Notes: generated by a model from the sequence alone, not told the origin. Shown: positions 14,823 to 22,879, counted from the first letter of the stretch. The stretch is DNA of 37,988 nt from JAMCZU01 sp964479405 (GCA_964479405.1 CAYZMA010000005.1:1-37988); one strand, 5' to 3'. Translations and numbers: made by a program.

Positions 14823-15481
14823 TTTAAAATTTTATTAAGTTTTTCTTCAATTTCAGCGGTAACTTTTTCAATTTTCGGCGCCCCGTCAATATCTAGCAAA
14901 ACGGCCTTATTTTTATAATAATCCAGCACCGGTTGAGTTTGTTTTTCATAGATTTCAATCCGTTTCCTGATTGTTTCAGATTGATCTTCTTGGCGCTGAA
15001 TTAAAGCGCTTCCACAATCGTCGCACTTTTTAATACCACTTTCTTCAGCTTTAAAAAAGACTTTACCACAATTAGAACAGACTCTTCTGGTTTGCATTCT
15101 GTTGATGAGTAAATCAGCAGGGACTTTGATATTGATGATAATGATATTTTCTGGAGCGGTGTTTAAAATATGGGCTAAATTTTCCGCTTGCTTGATTGTC
15201 CGCGGATAGCCATCAAAAATTACTCCCTGCGAAAGATCTAAATCTTGCGTTTTTTTGGTTACGAAAGCATCTACCAAATCGTCGGAGACAAGCTCGCCTT
15301 GTCCGCGATCCCAAATAGCTTGAAATTTTTGACCAATTTGCGTCCCTTTTTCAGCTTCTTGGCGCATTAAATCCCCTGTGCCAAATAAATATAGGTTAAA
15401 CTTATCTTTAATGATTTTAGCTTGCGTTCCCTTGCCCGAACCAGGCGGACCAAAAATTATTAAATGTTTTGTTGTTTTCAT
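14819..15481 (-). CDS. adk: Adenylate kinase
   Basis: 220 residues from ATG 15481. It interconverts ATP + AMP and 2 ADP. The P-loop GPPGSGKGT covers residues 11-19, the AMP site is seen at FGTGDLMR and FDGYPRT, and a zinc LID holds C135, C138, C153 and C156. A TTG six codons upstream is in frame, but the ATG matches the family start. AAGG lies only 3 nt from the ATG, and a possible -10 box ends 6 nt before it, so the message may be leaderless. In most relatives secY lies directly upstream. Here a lipoprotein gene diverges instead. Confidence 0.96.
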   Translation of the reverse strand: MKTTKHLIIFGPPGSGKGTQAKIIKDKFNLYLFGTGDLMRQEAEKGTQIGQKFQAIWDRGQGELVSDDLVDAFVTKKTQDLDLSQGVIFDGYPRTIKQAENLAHILNTAPENIIIINIKVPADLLINRMQTRRVCSNCGKVFFKAEESGIKKCDDCGSALIQRQEDQSETIRKRIEIYEKQTQPVLDYYKNKAVLLDIDGAPKIEKVTAEIEEKLNKILK

Positions 15482-15487
15482 AACCTT

Positions 15488-15516
15488 AGCATAAACCAAA
15501 ATAACCTTGTTTTCAA
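15488..15516 (-). promoter_or_regulatory. Candidate adk promoter
   Basis: On the minus strand: -35 TTGAAA (15516-15511), 17-nt spacer, -10 TATGCT (15493-15488), then six bases (AAGGTT) to the adk ATG at 15481. It has the same six-base spacing as leuS and rbfA. It would serve adk-map-infA and the alpha genes, which are cut off from the spc promoter by the accessory genes upstream. Confidence 0.45.
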
Positions 15517-15527
15517 GCCCTCAACTC

Positions 15528-15556
15528 TTGACTTTTGGGTTATTTTATAGTAAAAT
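15528..15556 (+). promoter_or_regulatory. Promoter of the lipoprotein gene
   Basis: -35 TTGACT (15528-15533), 17-nt spacer, -10 TAAAAT (15551-15556). The start site should be near 15563, leaving a leader of about 50 nt with GGAGG before the ATG at 15613. It diverges from the adk promoter. Confidence 0.65.
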
Positions 15557-15612
15557 ATAGGCAGTTTTAGAAGACTTGTTCCTGAACAATATAATAATTG
15601 GAGGAAATTCAA

Positions 15613-16362
15613 ATGAAGAAAGTTGCTATGATAATAATTGTCGTCCTATTAGTTGCTTTATTTTCCGGTTGTGGTGGTGGAGGTGGAAATAGTGGCGGTG
15701 GCACCGGTGGGATTAAAATTCCCGGCGTGCTAGAGATTAAAGCTGAACTGTCAGGTTCGCAGATTACAAATCTGCACCTTACAATTGAGGATTTAGCAAA
15801 CGTGCAAATTGCCACTACCGATATTGCCATTGACCCAAACGGGTTCGGTAAAGCCCGCTTTTCCCAAATCGGACAACGAATACTAAAAATAGAGGCGAAG
15901 AACGCCAACGGACTTGCTATTAGCTTCAAAAATATATCCGTCAATATTCCGTCTGGATTAGCGACAGAGATAGATTTGACTAATAAGTGGAATGATTTGA
16001 TATCTGAAATCCACGAAGGTGTACCCGACCTTGAGCTGACTTCTATCCCCGAAAGGTATTACGGGGGAAATTTAGTCGGCAAGGTTGCTGGTGGGAATCC
16101 AAGTGAATTCGGCACAGTAACCTATACCAGAACCAGTGACGGATGGTCAATTAAGCCATCTCCCGAAATACCTATGGCTTCAATTGCCACTAACGGTGTT
16201 TGGTCCTGCAGGATTGACACCGGTGGCTTAGATACCACCGCTACTGAAATATTGACTTACCTTGTCAGGCAATCGGATAAGGACAAAATACCAATAGTTT
16301 CTGGCGGAGCTAAACCTATCTTACCCTTCGCGCTTGGCTACGAACATGCCTGGCGCAAGTAA
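15613..16362 (+). CDS. Putative lipoprotein of unknown function
   Basis: 249 residues from ATG 15613, chosen for the GGAGG about 10 nt upstream; an in-frame TTG at 15598 would lack this. A lipoprotein signal peptide ends in LFSGC, with the lipidated Cys at residue 20, followed by a Gly/Ser-rich spacer (GGGGGNSGGGTGG). Residues about 40-125 look like an Ig-like or carboxypeptidase-regulatory-like beta-sandwich (LEIKAELSGSQITNLHLTIE, ILKIEAKNANG). The rest is beta-rich and unrecognised. It is visibly richer in G+C than the surrounding genes. With its own promoter and terminator, and pointing against its neighbours, it looks like a recently acquired single-gene unit. Confidence 0.85.
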   Translation: MKKVAMIIIVVLLVALFSGCGGGGGNSGGGTGGIKIPGVLEIKAELSGSQITNLHLTIEDLANVQIATTDIAIDPNGFGKARFSQIGQRILKIEAKNANGLAISFKNISVNIPSGLATEIDLTNKWNDLISEIHEGVPDLELTSIPERYYGGNLVGKVAGGNPSEFGTVTYTRTSDGWSIKPSPEIPMASIATNGVWSCRIDTGGLDTTATEILTYLVRQSDKDKIPIVSGGAKPILPFALGYEHAWRK

Positions 16363-16380
16363 TATCATATTTAATTAAGA

Positions 16381-16410
16381 CTCCCGGAGTAATTCGGGGG
16401 TTTTGTTTTA
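16381..16410 (+). terminator. Rho-independent terminator of the lipoprotein gene
   Basis: Stem CTCCCG (16381-16386) with CGGGGG (16395-16400) and an 8-nt loop, followed by TTTTGTTTTA. It starts 18 nt after the stop codon. Confidence 0.8.
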
Positions 16411-16418
16411 TATTCCAC

Positions 16419-16443
16419 CACTCCCACTTCGGAAGTGGGAGTG
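16419..16443. repeat. Perfect 11-bp inverted repeat between convergent genes
   Basis: CACTCCCACTT-CGG-AAGTGGGAGTG forms a very stable hairpin 13 nt from the stop of the LysM gene. No T-tract follows on the minus strand, so it is not a standard terminator for that gene. It may be a dispersed palindrome or act as an mRNA 3'-end stabiliser. Confidence 0.7.
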
Positions 16444-16455
16444 TGAGGTTAAAAC

Positions 16456-17112
16456 TTAAATTGGTCTAATTGATTCAATCGCCCAAATGCCTTTGTCGCC
16501 TTTAGTAGCTGGTTGAGTGAGTTTAATAATAAAATTTTTACCCTCGCGAGTGGCTTGAACTTGAGCGTTGCCATTGTCGCTACTCTTTAAAGTAAAAGTA
16601 TCAGTTATTTGAAGACCATAGACATTGGGAGCATCGGACCTTGCTGTATCTTCTGGACTTAAACGAAATTGATATTTGCCAATATCAACATCTTTTTGAA
16701 GACTAGCAGAGCGAGTATTGTCAATTGTAAAATCCACTTGACCATTTTTAGGCACAACTACAACTTGACCGGCTTGAATTTTATCAACATCCGACATGCC
16801 ATTTGCTTCGGCAATATCTTGCCAACTTGATCCCTGGGATTGGGCTACCACAAAAAGAGTCTCCCCTCGCTGGACTGTATAAGTATCAGCTGGTTTTGAC
16901 GGTTTTTCAACTGAACTAGCCGGCTTAACCACCGCCGAAGAAGAAACAGCGGAAGGAGTAGGTGAAATTTCAGGAGAATTAGTCTCTAACGGTTTTATTT
17001 TACTAGAATTACTAATTTTGTAAGTTTTAGCCGCAAAAAAAGAAGTGCTCCCAGCCAAAATTGCCACTAATGCGACTAAAAAGAAAAATACCGCTCGTGT
17101 TTGTTTATTCAT
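16456..17112 (-). CDS. Membrane-anchored LysM-domain protein
   Basis: 218 residues. An N-terminal membrane segment (residues 7-28) is followed by a Ser/Pro/Val-rich linker and a LysM domain at about 77-121 (YTVQRGETLFVVAQSQGSSW, DIAEANGMSDVDKIQAGQVV, VVPKNG). LysM binds N-acetylglucosamine polymers such as peptidoglycan. The C-terminal 95 residues are beta-rich and unrecognised. It is probably an envelope protein attached to the cell wall. Its start overlaps the end of the upstream propeller gene by 8 nt, so they form an operon with the T/P-rich stalk gene. Confidence 0.85.
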   Translation of the reverse strand: MNKQTRAVFFFLVALVAILAGSTSFFAAKTYKISNSSKIKPLETNSPEISPTPSAVSSSAVVKPASSVEKPSKPADTYTVQRGETLFVVAQSQGSSWQDIAEANGMSDVDKIQAGQVVVVPKNGQVDFTIDNTRSASLQKDVDIGKYQFRLSPEDTARSDAPNVYGLQITDTFTLKSSDNGNAQVQATREGKNFIIKLTQPATKGDKGIWAIESIRPI

Positions 17113-18094
17113 TTTGCCAACCTAAAATTTGACTCCCTTTTGCCAGAGGGATTTTTTCTAATTTTTTAAGATTTTCAATATAAATTTGACCGGTAGTAGA
17201 ACTATTAATTTTATCTTTGTATTGAGCGATTAAAAAACCTAACCATGATGAATTTTCCATGTAGACAAAATTAGCTACTCCTCCTTCAAAATCGGCCATT
17301 TTCTCTAAATTTTGACCATTTGAACCAATAATTTTAATTGTTCCAGAACTTTTATTGCTTAAATCTCTAACACTAAAGACTAATTTATCACCCGAGAAAG
17401 AAAGCGAATCAATGATTTGACCTTCAAAGCTTTTAACCTCTTTTTCCTTCAAAGAATTGACATCAACCACATTTAATTGTGATTTTGAGCCAACATTTTT
17501 AACAAATGCAATTTTAGTGGCATTTTCATTCCAAACAGGCACTTTTATTTCTTGATCGGAGCGGATAAGCTCTCTTAAATTAGTGCCACTTCTATCCGAG
17601 GAATATAGAGTAAAACCATAATTTTCTTCTATATTAGAAAATCTGGTATAAGCAATTTTTTGACCATCAAGAGAAACTGTCCAAGCGGGTGGCAAACTAA
17701 AAGGTTTTTGTAAGACGGTTTCTTTTGACGAGGAAAGATTAATGGCGACTAATTTGCCGGAAGATGATGATGTCTCTGTTGAAGTAATAACCAAAATTTC
17801 ATTTGAAATTGAGGCTAAATTTGATATTTCTAATATTTTTTCGGCTTCATCGGAATCAGTAAAAAGTTTTTTGCTTTCCTTCTTGGCATCTATCGCCCAA
17901 ATTTCTTTAGTTGCGCCAGTGGTTGCATAAATTAATTTACCCTTAAAATTCTCATCCGTAGATGAGGTTTTAAATTGAGGCACTTTTTCAGTTGAATGAC
18001 TCTCGGAAGGCTGAAGGTAAGTTTTATTAAAATACCAAGCCAGCCCTCCGATAACTGCTAAAGCCAAAATAACCGTGATTATTTTTTGAGCCAT
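17105..18094 (-). CDS. Membrane-anchored beta-propeller (TolB/PD40-like) protein
   Basis: 329 residues. One N-terminal membrane segment (residues 4-22) is followed by an extracytoplasmic domain with repeated blades of the type found in TolB/WD40-like propellers: GKLIYATTGATKEIWAIDA, PAWTVSLDGQKIAYTRFS, GFTLYSSDRSGTNLREL, PVWNENATKIAFVKN, SLSFSGDKLVFSVRD. These spread over about residues 50-325. No catalytic residues are visible, so a binding or scaffold role is likely. It overlaps the LysM gene and follows the T/P-rich gene by 38 nt. Confidence 0.75.
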   Translation of the reverse strand: MAQKIITVILALAVIGGLAWYFNKTYLQPSESHSTEKVPQFKTSSTDENFKGKLIYATTGATKEIWAIDAKKESKKLFTDSDEAEKILEISNLASISNEILVITSTETSSSSGKLVAINLSSSKETVLQKPFSLPPAWTVSLDGQKIAYTRFSNIEENYGFTLYSSDRSGTNLRELIRSDQEIKVPVWNENATKIAFVKNVGSKSQLNVVDVNSLKEKEVKSFEGQIIDSLSFSGDKLVFSVRDLSNKSSGTIKIIGSNGQNLEKMADFEGGVANFVYMENSSWLGFLIAQYKDKINSSTTGQIYIENLKKLEKIPLAKGSQILGWQNE

Positions 18095-18132
18095 TTTTTT
18101 TGCTCGTAAATCTATTTAAGAATAAAATATGC

Positions 18133-18480
18133 TTATTCTGCTGGTGTTGGTGTAGCTGTTGGTGTTGCAGTCGCAGTCGCTGTCGCTGTTGGTGAGGCAG
18201 TTGGAGTAGCGGTTGCTGTTGGTGATGTCGTTGGTGATGTTGTTGCTGTTGGTGAAACTGTAGCGCTAACTTTTGGTGTTGGCGACTTGGACGACTTTAC
18301 TGTTGGCACCACTGTTGGCGATGTTACTGGTGTAGCGGACTTCTGGTAGTATTTAATGTAGTAATAATAGCCACCGCCGGCTAAAATAACAATAACCAAG
18401 ATGACCAGAAGCCATTTGAGCGATCCGCTCTGTTGTGGCGCACCTGTTGCTGTTGGTGGCACACCCTGAGATTGATCCAT
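18133..18480 (-). CDS. Single-pass membrane protein with Thr/Pro/Ala-rich stalk
   Basis: 115 residues. A short polar N-terminus (MDQSQGVPPTATGAPQQSGS) is followed by one membrane helix (about residues 22-42), tyrosines (GGGYYYYIKYYQKS), and about 65 residues of Thr, Pro, Ala, Ser and Val only (repeats such as SPTATATPTASPTATATATA). The underlying DNA is an imperfect array of TGTTGG(T/C)GATG-like units, so length variation by slippage is plausible. The strong AAAGGAGG before the ATG shows it is a real gene. Such stalks are often O-glycosylated surface spacers; here that is inference. First gene of the stalk-propeller-LysM operon. Confidence 0.8.
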   Translation of the reverse strand: MDQSQGVPPTATGAPQQSGSLKWLLVILVIVILAGGGYYYYIKYYQKSATPVTSPTVVPTVKSSKSPTPKVSATVSPTATTSPTTSPTATATPTASPTATATATATPTATPTPAE

Positions 18481-18564
18481 AAAACCTCCTTTAGTTTTTT
18501 TATATATAACTTATCTATATTCTATAATAATCTATTTTTTCCAAATTTCAATACCGCCCTTTTT

Positions 18565-18592
18565 AGTATAACCTATATTTATATATTAACAA
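18565..18592 (-). promoter_or_regulatory. Candidate promoter of the stalk-propeller-LysM operon
   Basis: On the minus strand: -35 TTGTTA (18592-18587), 16-nt spacer, -10 TATACT (18570-18565). It lies in the 157-nt gap between the secY stop and the stalk gene and would give a leader of about 75-80 nt. Confidence 0.4.
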
Positions 18593-18637
18593 ATAAAAAG
18601 CAAAATTCCGAAATTGAAACAATGTTTCCTATTTAAT

Positions 18638-19912
18638 TCAGTAATTCTCGTAATTTCTCATCATAAGTTGGGCCTGTATTTGTCTCATTGTTTCAATTAT
18701 AACAGAAACCATAATTAAAACACCAGTCCCCCCAATTGCCAAGGTACTAATTTTAGTCGCCGCCTGAACAATAAATGGCAAGATGGCAATTACCCCTAGA
18801 AAAAGAGCGCCAGTCAGGTTCAAACGGGAAATAATTCGTCCCAGAAAATCAGCCGTTTCTTTACCCGGTCTAACACCGGGAATAAAACCACCTTGCTTTT
18901 GCAAATTTTCAGCAATTTGAACCGGTTTTAAAACAATACCGGTATAAAAGAAAGTAAAGACAATCACTAGTAAGAAATAGATAATGCCATAAACTAAATT
19001 ATTATTTAAAGCGCTTGAAAGCCAGTTGGCGGCTGATGCAAGCCACTCGGAGCGAGCCTGTGCTAACTATTTAGCCACGACACCGGGGAAAATCATAATT
19101 GACATTGCAAAAATTATTGGAATAACGCCAGCTGTGTTGACTCTAATTGGTAGATGGGTATCAACACCACCATAATTTGAAAGTCCCCTGGCTCGCCGAG
19201 CGTAAGAAACCGGAATTTGCCGCTGGCCTTCGTTAGCGTAAATAATTAAAACAATCACTCCAATAGAAATAATACCAAAAATAATCAGACTAATAATTTT
19301 ACCAGTGTCTATCACCGCTAAAGTGTTGCGAATACCTGCCGGAATACCTGCCACGATTCCTAAAGCAATAATTAAAGATACGCCGTTGCCAACACCATTT
19401 TCAGAAATAAGTTCGCCAATCCACATTAAAAGAATTGAACCAGCCGTAATGGAAATAAGCATTGTCACTAACTGCAAAGGCGTCCACGAAATCACAATTC
19501 CTTGGCTTTTTAAAAGCATCAACATAGCGTAAGATTGAACAAGAGCCAGTGGCACGGCAAAAATTCTGGTCCAATAATTAATTTTTTGTTGACCGGATTC
19601 GCCTTCTTTCCGCAATTCTTCTAGAGACGGAATCACCATTGTTAAAAGTTGAACAATAATTGAAGAGGTAATGTAGGGACTCACCCCCATCATAATAATG
19701 GAGAAATTAGCCATTGTTCCCCCGGAAAACATATTCAAAAGCCCAAATATCTGGTTACGATTAAAAAAACTCCGCAGAGCTTCAATATCAACTCCCGGTA
19801 AAGGAATATGAGCTAATATTCGCGCAATTACCAGCAAAGCTAGAACATATAATATTTTCTTGCGCAAATCTGGCAAAGTAAAAATTTGTTTGGCAGTTTC
19901 TAAAATTTTCAT
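18638..19912 (-). CDS. secY: Preprotein translocase subunit SecY, interrupted by an in-frame TAG
   Basis: A 425-codon frame (E. coli SecY has 443 residues) that aligns with SecY throughout, from MKILETAKQIFTLPDLRKK to the C-terminal QLMMRNYENY. Recognisable blocks include LLNMFSGGTMANFSIIMMGV, YITSSIIVQLL, ISENGVGNGVSLII and IPVSYARRARG. Residue 282 is a TAG stop (minus strand of 19067-19069), between GVVAK and LAQARSEWLASAANWLSS. The remaining 142 codons stay in the same frame (FTFFYTG, KQGGFIPGVRPG) and encode the last membrane helices. No start or SD exists for a separate second part. TAG ends rpmC and lexA, so it is not generally reassigned. The cause may be a sequencing error, a true mutation, or readthrough. 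AAGGA precedes the ATG. Confidence 0.9.
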
Positions 19913-19936
19913 TTAATAATTCCTTTTACTATTAAT

Positions 19937-19965
19937 AGAATACTAGTTTTTCCAAGCTTAGTCAA
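19937..19965 (-). promoter_or_regulatory. secY promoter
   Basis: On the minus strand: -35 TTGACT (19965-19960), 17-nt spacer, -10 TATTCT (19942-19937). The leader would be about 18 nt and contain the AAGGA site. secY is normally transcribed with rplO, so a promoter of its own fits its separation from the spc operon. Confidence 0.6.
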
Positions 19966-19973
19966 TAAAAATT

Positions 19974-19988
19974 TGATACAATAAAGAT
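19974..19988 (+). promoter_or_regulatory. Extended -10 promoter of the DUF2207 gene, probably leaderless
   Basis: TG-A-TACAAT (TACAAT at 19977-19982) lies six bases before the ATG at 19989. There is no convincing -35 and no SD. The spacing matches the leuS and rbfA promoters. Confidence 0.45.
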
Positions 19989-21626
19989 ATGAAAAAAATA
20001 TTATTTATATTAATTGGCATATTATTGTTTATACCAATAACAGTTTCTGCTCAAGAAACAGAAAGAATTCTCTCTTTTTCGGAGAAAATCACTGTCAATG
20101 CTGATTCAACAATCAATGTCAGTGAAGAAATTAGATATTTTTTCCCAAGCGAAAAACACGGTATTTATCGCGATATTCCTTATCGTTACTTAGATAAAGA
20201 AAGAAAAAAATACTTTCAAACAGATATTAGTGATATTAAAGTTACCAACGAAACCGGAAATCCGTATCAATTTACTAGCACCGAAAAAAATAACAATTTG
20301 CGACTTCAAGTTGGCGACCCTAATAAAACAATTTCCGGTGAACATATTTACAAAATATCCTATAAAGTTTCAGGTGTTTTAAATTATTTTAGCGATCACG
20401 ATGAACTTTATTGGAATGTAACTGGCGACAGTTGGACTGTGCCAATTGATAAAATTACAGCCGAAATTACTTTGCCTCAAAATGTTCTAACCGAAAAAAT
20501 ACAAGCCACTTGTTATACCGGTGAAACAGGAAGCACTTCCAGCAATTGCAATCAAGATATTTCTAAAAATCAAATTACTTTTCAAAGCAGTCAAAGTCCC
20601 TTAACAATTGTCGTTGGTTGGAACAAAGGAGCGGTAACCCCAATTGAAAGACGATACGAAGCCCAGTGGCGCCATGAATCTTTTTGGTTCTTACTTTTAC
20701 CTTTATTTGTTTTGATATTTTTAATTATTCAATATTTTCGCCTTGGTCGCGATCCCTTTGGTAGAGGCACAATTGCGCCCGAGTTTGAACCACCGGAGAA
20801 TCTTAAGCCAGCTGAAATGAGTTCTTTAATTAATGAAAAAGTTTCAAACAAAGATATGTCTGCCACTATTATTGATTTTGCCGTTCGCGGATTAATAAAA
20901 ATTAAAGAAAAAGATAAAAAATACACTTTAATTAAATTAAAAGAATTTGAAACAACTGCTAAAGATTACGAAAAAGAAATTTTTATCAAATTATTTTCTG
21001 AAAATAAAGAAGTTGAAGTTGACAGTTTGTATAAAAATTTCACTGATTTAAAAAAAGTTAAAAACAAACTTTATCAAGATTTAATAAGTAGAAAATATTT
21101 TAGTGTTAGTCCCGATAAAATACGATCGCATTATCTTTTGGTTGGTTTTTTAATTATGTTTTTAGGCTTTGCTTTTTTCTGGCTTTCAGTCATTCTTGTT
21201 TTTGCATTAGCCATGTCAGGATTTATAGTGATTATTTTTGCTCGTTTTATGCCTCGCAAAACTAAAGAAGCCGTAATTGTAAAAGAAAAGTCCTTGGGTT
21301 TTAAAGAATTTTTATTTAGAGCCGAACGTTATCGCGTCAAGTGGCAAGAAAAAGAAGGCATTTTTGAAAAATATCTGCCTTATGCCATGATTTTTGGTAT
21401 TGCCGAAATCTGGGCTAAAAATTTTAAAGACATTTATAAAAATCCACCCGATTGGTACGAAGGAAACTTCACGACTTTTAATGCTGTTATTTTTGCTAAT
21501 TCCCTAAATTCATTTTCAACTACTGCTACTCAATCTTTTTCACCACCAGCCGCTTCTGGCTCTTCCGGTTTTGGTGGCGGTTCGTCCGGCGGTGGTTTTG
21601 GTGGTGGCGGTGGCGGAAGCTGGTAA
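19989..21626 (+). CDS. DUF2207 family membrane protein
   Basis: 545 residues. A signal peptide (residues 1-21, cleaved near VSA-QE) leads into an extracytoplasmic beta-rich domain (about 25-215), with ILSFSEKITVNADSTINVSE and RYFFPSEKHGIYRDIPYRY typical of DUF2207. A membrane helix follows at about 228-247. The cytoplasmic part begins PEFEPPENLKPAEMSSLINE and is interrupted by a pair of helices near 375-415. The C-terminus is Gly/Ser-rich and ends GGGFGGGGGGSW. The family is widespread in Patescibacteria and Firmicutes and has no established function. It probably forms an operon with the following sialidase-like gene. Confidence 0.88.
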   Translation: MKKILFILIGILLFIPITVSAQETERILSFSEKITVNADSTINVSEEIRYFFPSEKHGIYRDIPYRYLDKERKKYFQTDISDIKVTNETGNPYQFTSTEKNNNLRLQVGDPNKTISGEHIYKISYKVSGVLNYFSDHDELYWNVTGDSWTVPIDKITAEITLPQNVLTEKIQATCYTGETGSTSSNCNQDISKNQITFQSSQSPLTIVVGWNKGAVTPIERRYEAQWRHESFWFLLLPLFVLIFLIIQYFRLGRDPFGRGTIAPEFEPPENLKPAEMSSLINEKVSNKDMSATIIDFAVRGLIKIKEKDKKYTLIKLKEFETTAKDYEKEIFIKLFSENKEVEVDSLYKNFTDLKKVKNKLYQDLISRKYFSVSPDKIRSHYLLVGFLIMFLGFAFFWLSVILVFALAMSGFIVIIFARFMPRKTKEAVIVKEKSLGFKEFLFRAERYRVKWQEKEGIFEKYLPYAMIFGIAEIWAKNFKDIYKNPPDWYEGNFTTFNAVIFANSLNSFSTTATQSFSPPAASGSSGFGGGSSGGGFGGGGGGSW

Positions 21627-21654
21627 AAAATGCTAAAGTAAATAAGGAGGTAAA

Positions 21655-22614
21655 ATGCCTGCTAAAAATATTAATTGGCTTAAAATTATAATTATAGTGC
21701 TAGTTATAGCCGGTATTATTGTACTAGGTTATTTTATTTATAAAAAACAAATTGCCACAACCGAAAAAGCAACATTTTCAACTTCACCTCCTCCCGCCGG
21801 TTCGGAGCCAAAAGTTTCTAGCAAAGATAATCCTAATGGTCCCTACTTTCATCAAATTTATTCGGCTACTTCCACCGATGGATTAACTTGGATAAAGCAA
21901 AACAAGATGTTTTTTGATCATGCCTCTGTACCTGGCGCCGTTGTAAAGAATAATAAAATATATCTTTATTTTGTTGATGCTTCCGGCGAGAGCGATCAAC
22001 TTTCAGTCGCAATAAGCCAAGATTCTGGTAAAACTTTTTCTGAAAAACAAAAAGTGACGGTTCAAAACACTCCTTTTTATGCTATTATTGATCCTCATCC
22101 ACAACTGGAAGACGATAAAATTCGCCTTTACTATTTTAGCAATCCAATGAACCCAAATGGAGTCGCCGATGAAAGTTTTAAAGTGTATTCTGCTACCTCC
22201 AACGATGGCGTTAATTTTGATAATCCTCAAATGGCTTTTGAAAATCCGGTTCTTATTACCGATCCGGATGTTTTTGAAACTTCTAAAGATTGGCGCATGT
22301 TTCTAAGCGAGGGACAAAATCTGATTTTAGCTATTTCTACCGACGGTGGAATAACTTTTAAAAAAGATGAAAATTTTTCTTGGAATAAAGGCGGAGTTTG
22401 CGACACCATTAAAATGGGCGAGGACTTCCGCACTTATTTTTGTGGTCAAGGCGGAATCGGAAGCGCTTTAGGTGCTGATACTGGAAAATTAATTGTTGAA
22501 GATGGGTCGCGCATTAGTCCTGATAATGGAAAAATAATTTGTGATCCAAGTGTTATAATGTTAGAAGATGGCTCATATTTAATGTTCTACAAAAGCCAAG
22601 AGATAAAAAAATAA
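21655..22614 (+). CDS. Membrane-anchored sialidase-like (Asp-box) propeller protein
   Basis: 319 residues. An N-terminal membrane helix (residues 8-28) and a Pro/Ser linker precede a beta-propeller. Asp-box-like turns recur: STDGLTW, SQDSGKTF, SNDGVNF and STDGGITF. These motifs are typical of sialidases and related propellers. PFYAIIDPHPQLEDDKIRLYYF and ITDPDVFE resemble glycoside hydrolase families 43/32 as well. I cannot assign catalytic residues, so an enzyme or a glycan-binding protein is possible. GGAGG lies about 5 nt before the ATG, 28 nt after DUF2207. Confidence 0.75.
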   Translation: MPAKNINWLKIIIIVLVIAGIIVLGYFIYKKQIATTEKATFSTSPPPAGSEPKVSSKDNPNGPYFHQIYSATSTDGLTWIKQNKMFFDHASVPGAVVKNNKIYLYFVDASGESDQLSVAISQDSGKTFSEKQKVTVQNTPFYAIIDPHPQLEDDKIRLYYFSNPMNPNGVADESFKVYSATSNDGVNFDNPQMAFENPVLITDPDVFETSKDWRMFLSEGQNLILAISTDGGITFKKDENFSWNKGGVCDTIKMGEDFRTYFCGQGGIGSALGADTGKLIVEDGSRISPDNGKIICDPSVIMLEDGSYLMFYKSQEIKK

Positions 22615-22628
22615 ATAATTATAAGAAA

Positions 22629-22654
22629 TTGGCCAACGTTTTTACGCTGGCCAA
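22629..22654. terminator. Hairpin between convergent genes, possible bidirectional terminator
   Basis: TTGGCCA (22629-22635) pairs with TGGCCAA (22648-22654), with an inner CG/CG pair and one A/C mismatch around a T-rich loop. It lies 15 nt after the sialidase-like stop and 21 nt after the stop of the small acidic gene. No long T-tract follows on either side, so termination would be weak. Confidence 0.45.
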
Positions 22655-22674
22655 GTAAGTTCACTTGTTGATTT

Positions 22675-22854
22675 TTACCCAATTATAGGCATTGTATTTC
22701 CTTGGACGATGCCACCTTCGCAAACCCACTCCCACTCCTCATCAATCGGTATAGGAACGGATTTAGCAATCGTAACATCCAGAGATTCGTTTGATTCTAC
22801 GCTCTCACAGACTACCCCTTTATCTTCCGTGACCATTTCATTGCTCTCACTCAT
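22675..22854 (-). CDS. Small acidic protein of unknown function behind an attenuator-like leader
   Basis: 59 residues from ATG 22854, chosen because AAAGGAGGTG sits 7 nt upstream; a longer frame from 22881 would lack a ribosome-binding site. The first half is Glu/Ser/Val-rich (MSESNEMVTEDKGVVCESVE), and the second half holds a compact motif, PIPIDEEWEWVCEGG, then IVQGNTMPIIG. There is no membrane segment. The VCEGG followed by a short hydrophobic tail recalls a double-glycine leader peptide, but no peptidase transporter or modification gene is nearby. I do not recognise a family. It is a separate unit with its own promoter, structured leader and flanking hairpin, which argues that it is a genuine regulated gene. 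Confidence 0.6.
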   Translation of the reverse strand: MSESNEMVTEDKGVVCESVESNESLDVTIAKSVPIPIDEEWEWVCEGGIVQGNTMPIIG

Positions 22855-22879
22855 TTTTGAGCACCTCCTTTCATTTAAC

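Noticed and set aside
18638..18967. Second part of secY as an independent gene
   Set aside because: It begins in the middle of a membrane helix with no start region or SD, and it is in the same frame as the first part.
19067..19069. TAG reassigned to an amino acid throughout the genome
   Set aside because: rpmC and lexA both end in TAG at the expected protein ends, so the secY TAG is not explained by a general code change.
22675..22854. Bacteriocin precursor with a double-glycine leader
   Set aside because: The VCEGG segment is suggestive, but no peptidase-containing transporter, immunity or maturation gene is nearby.
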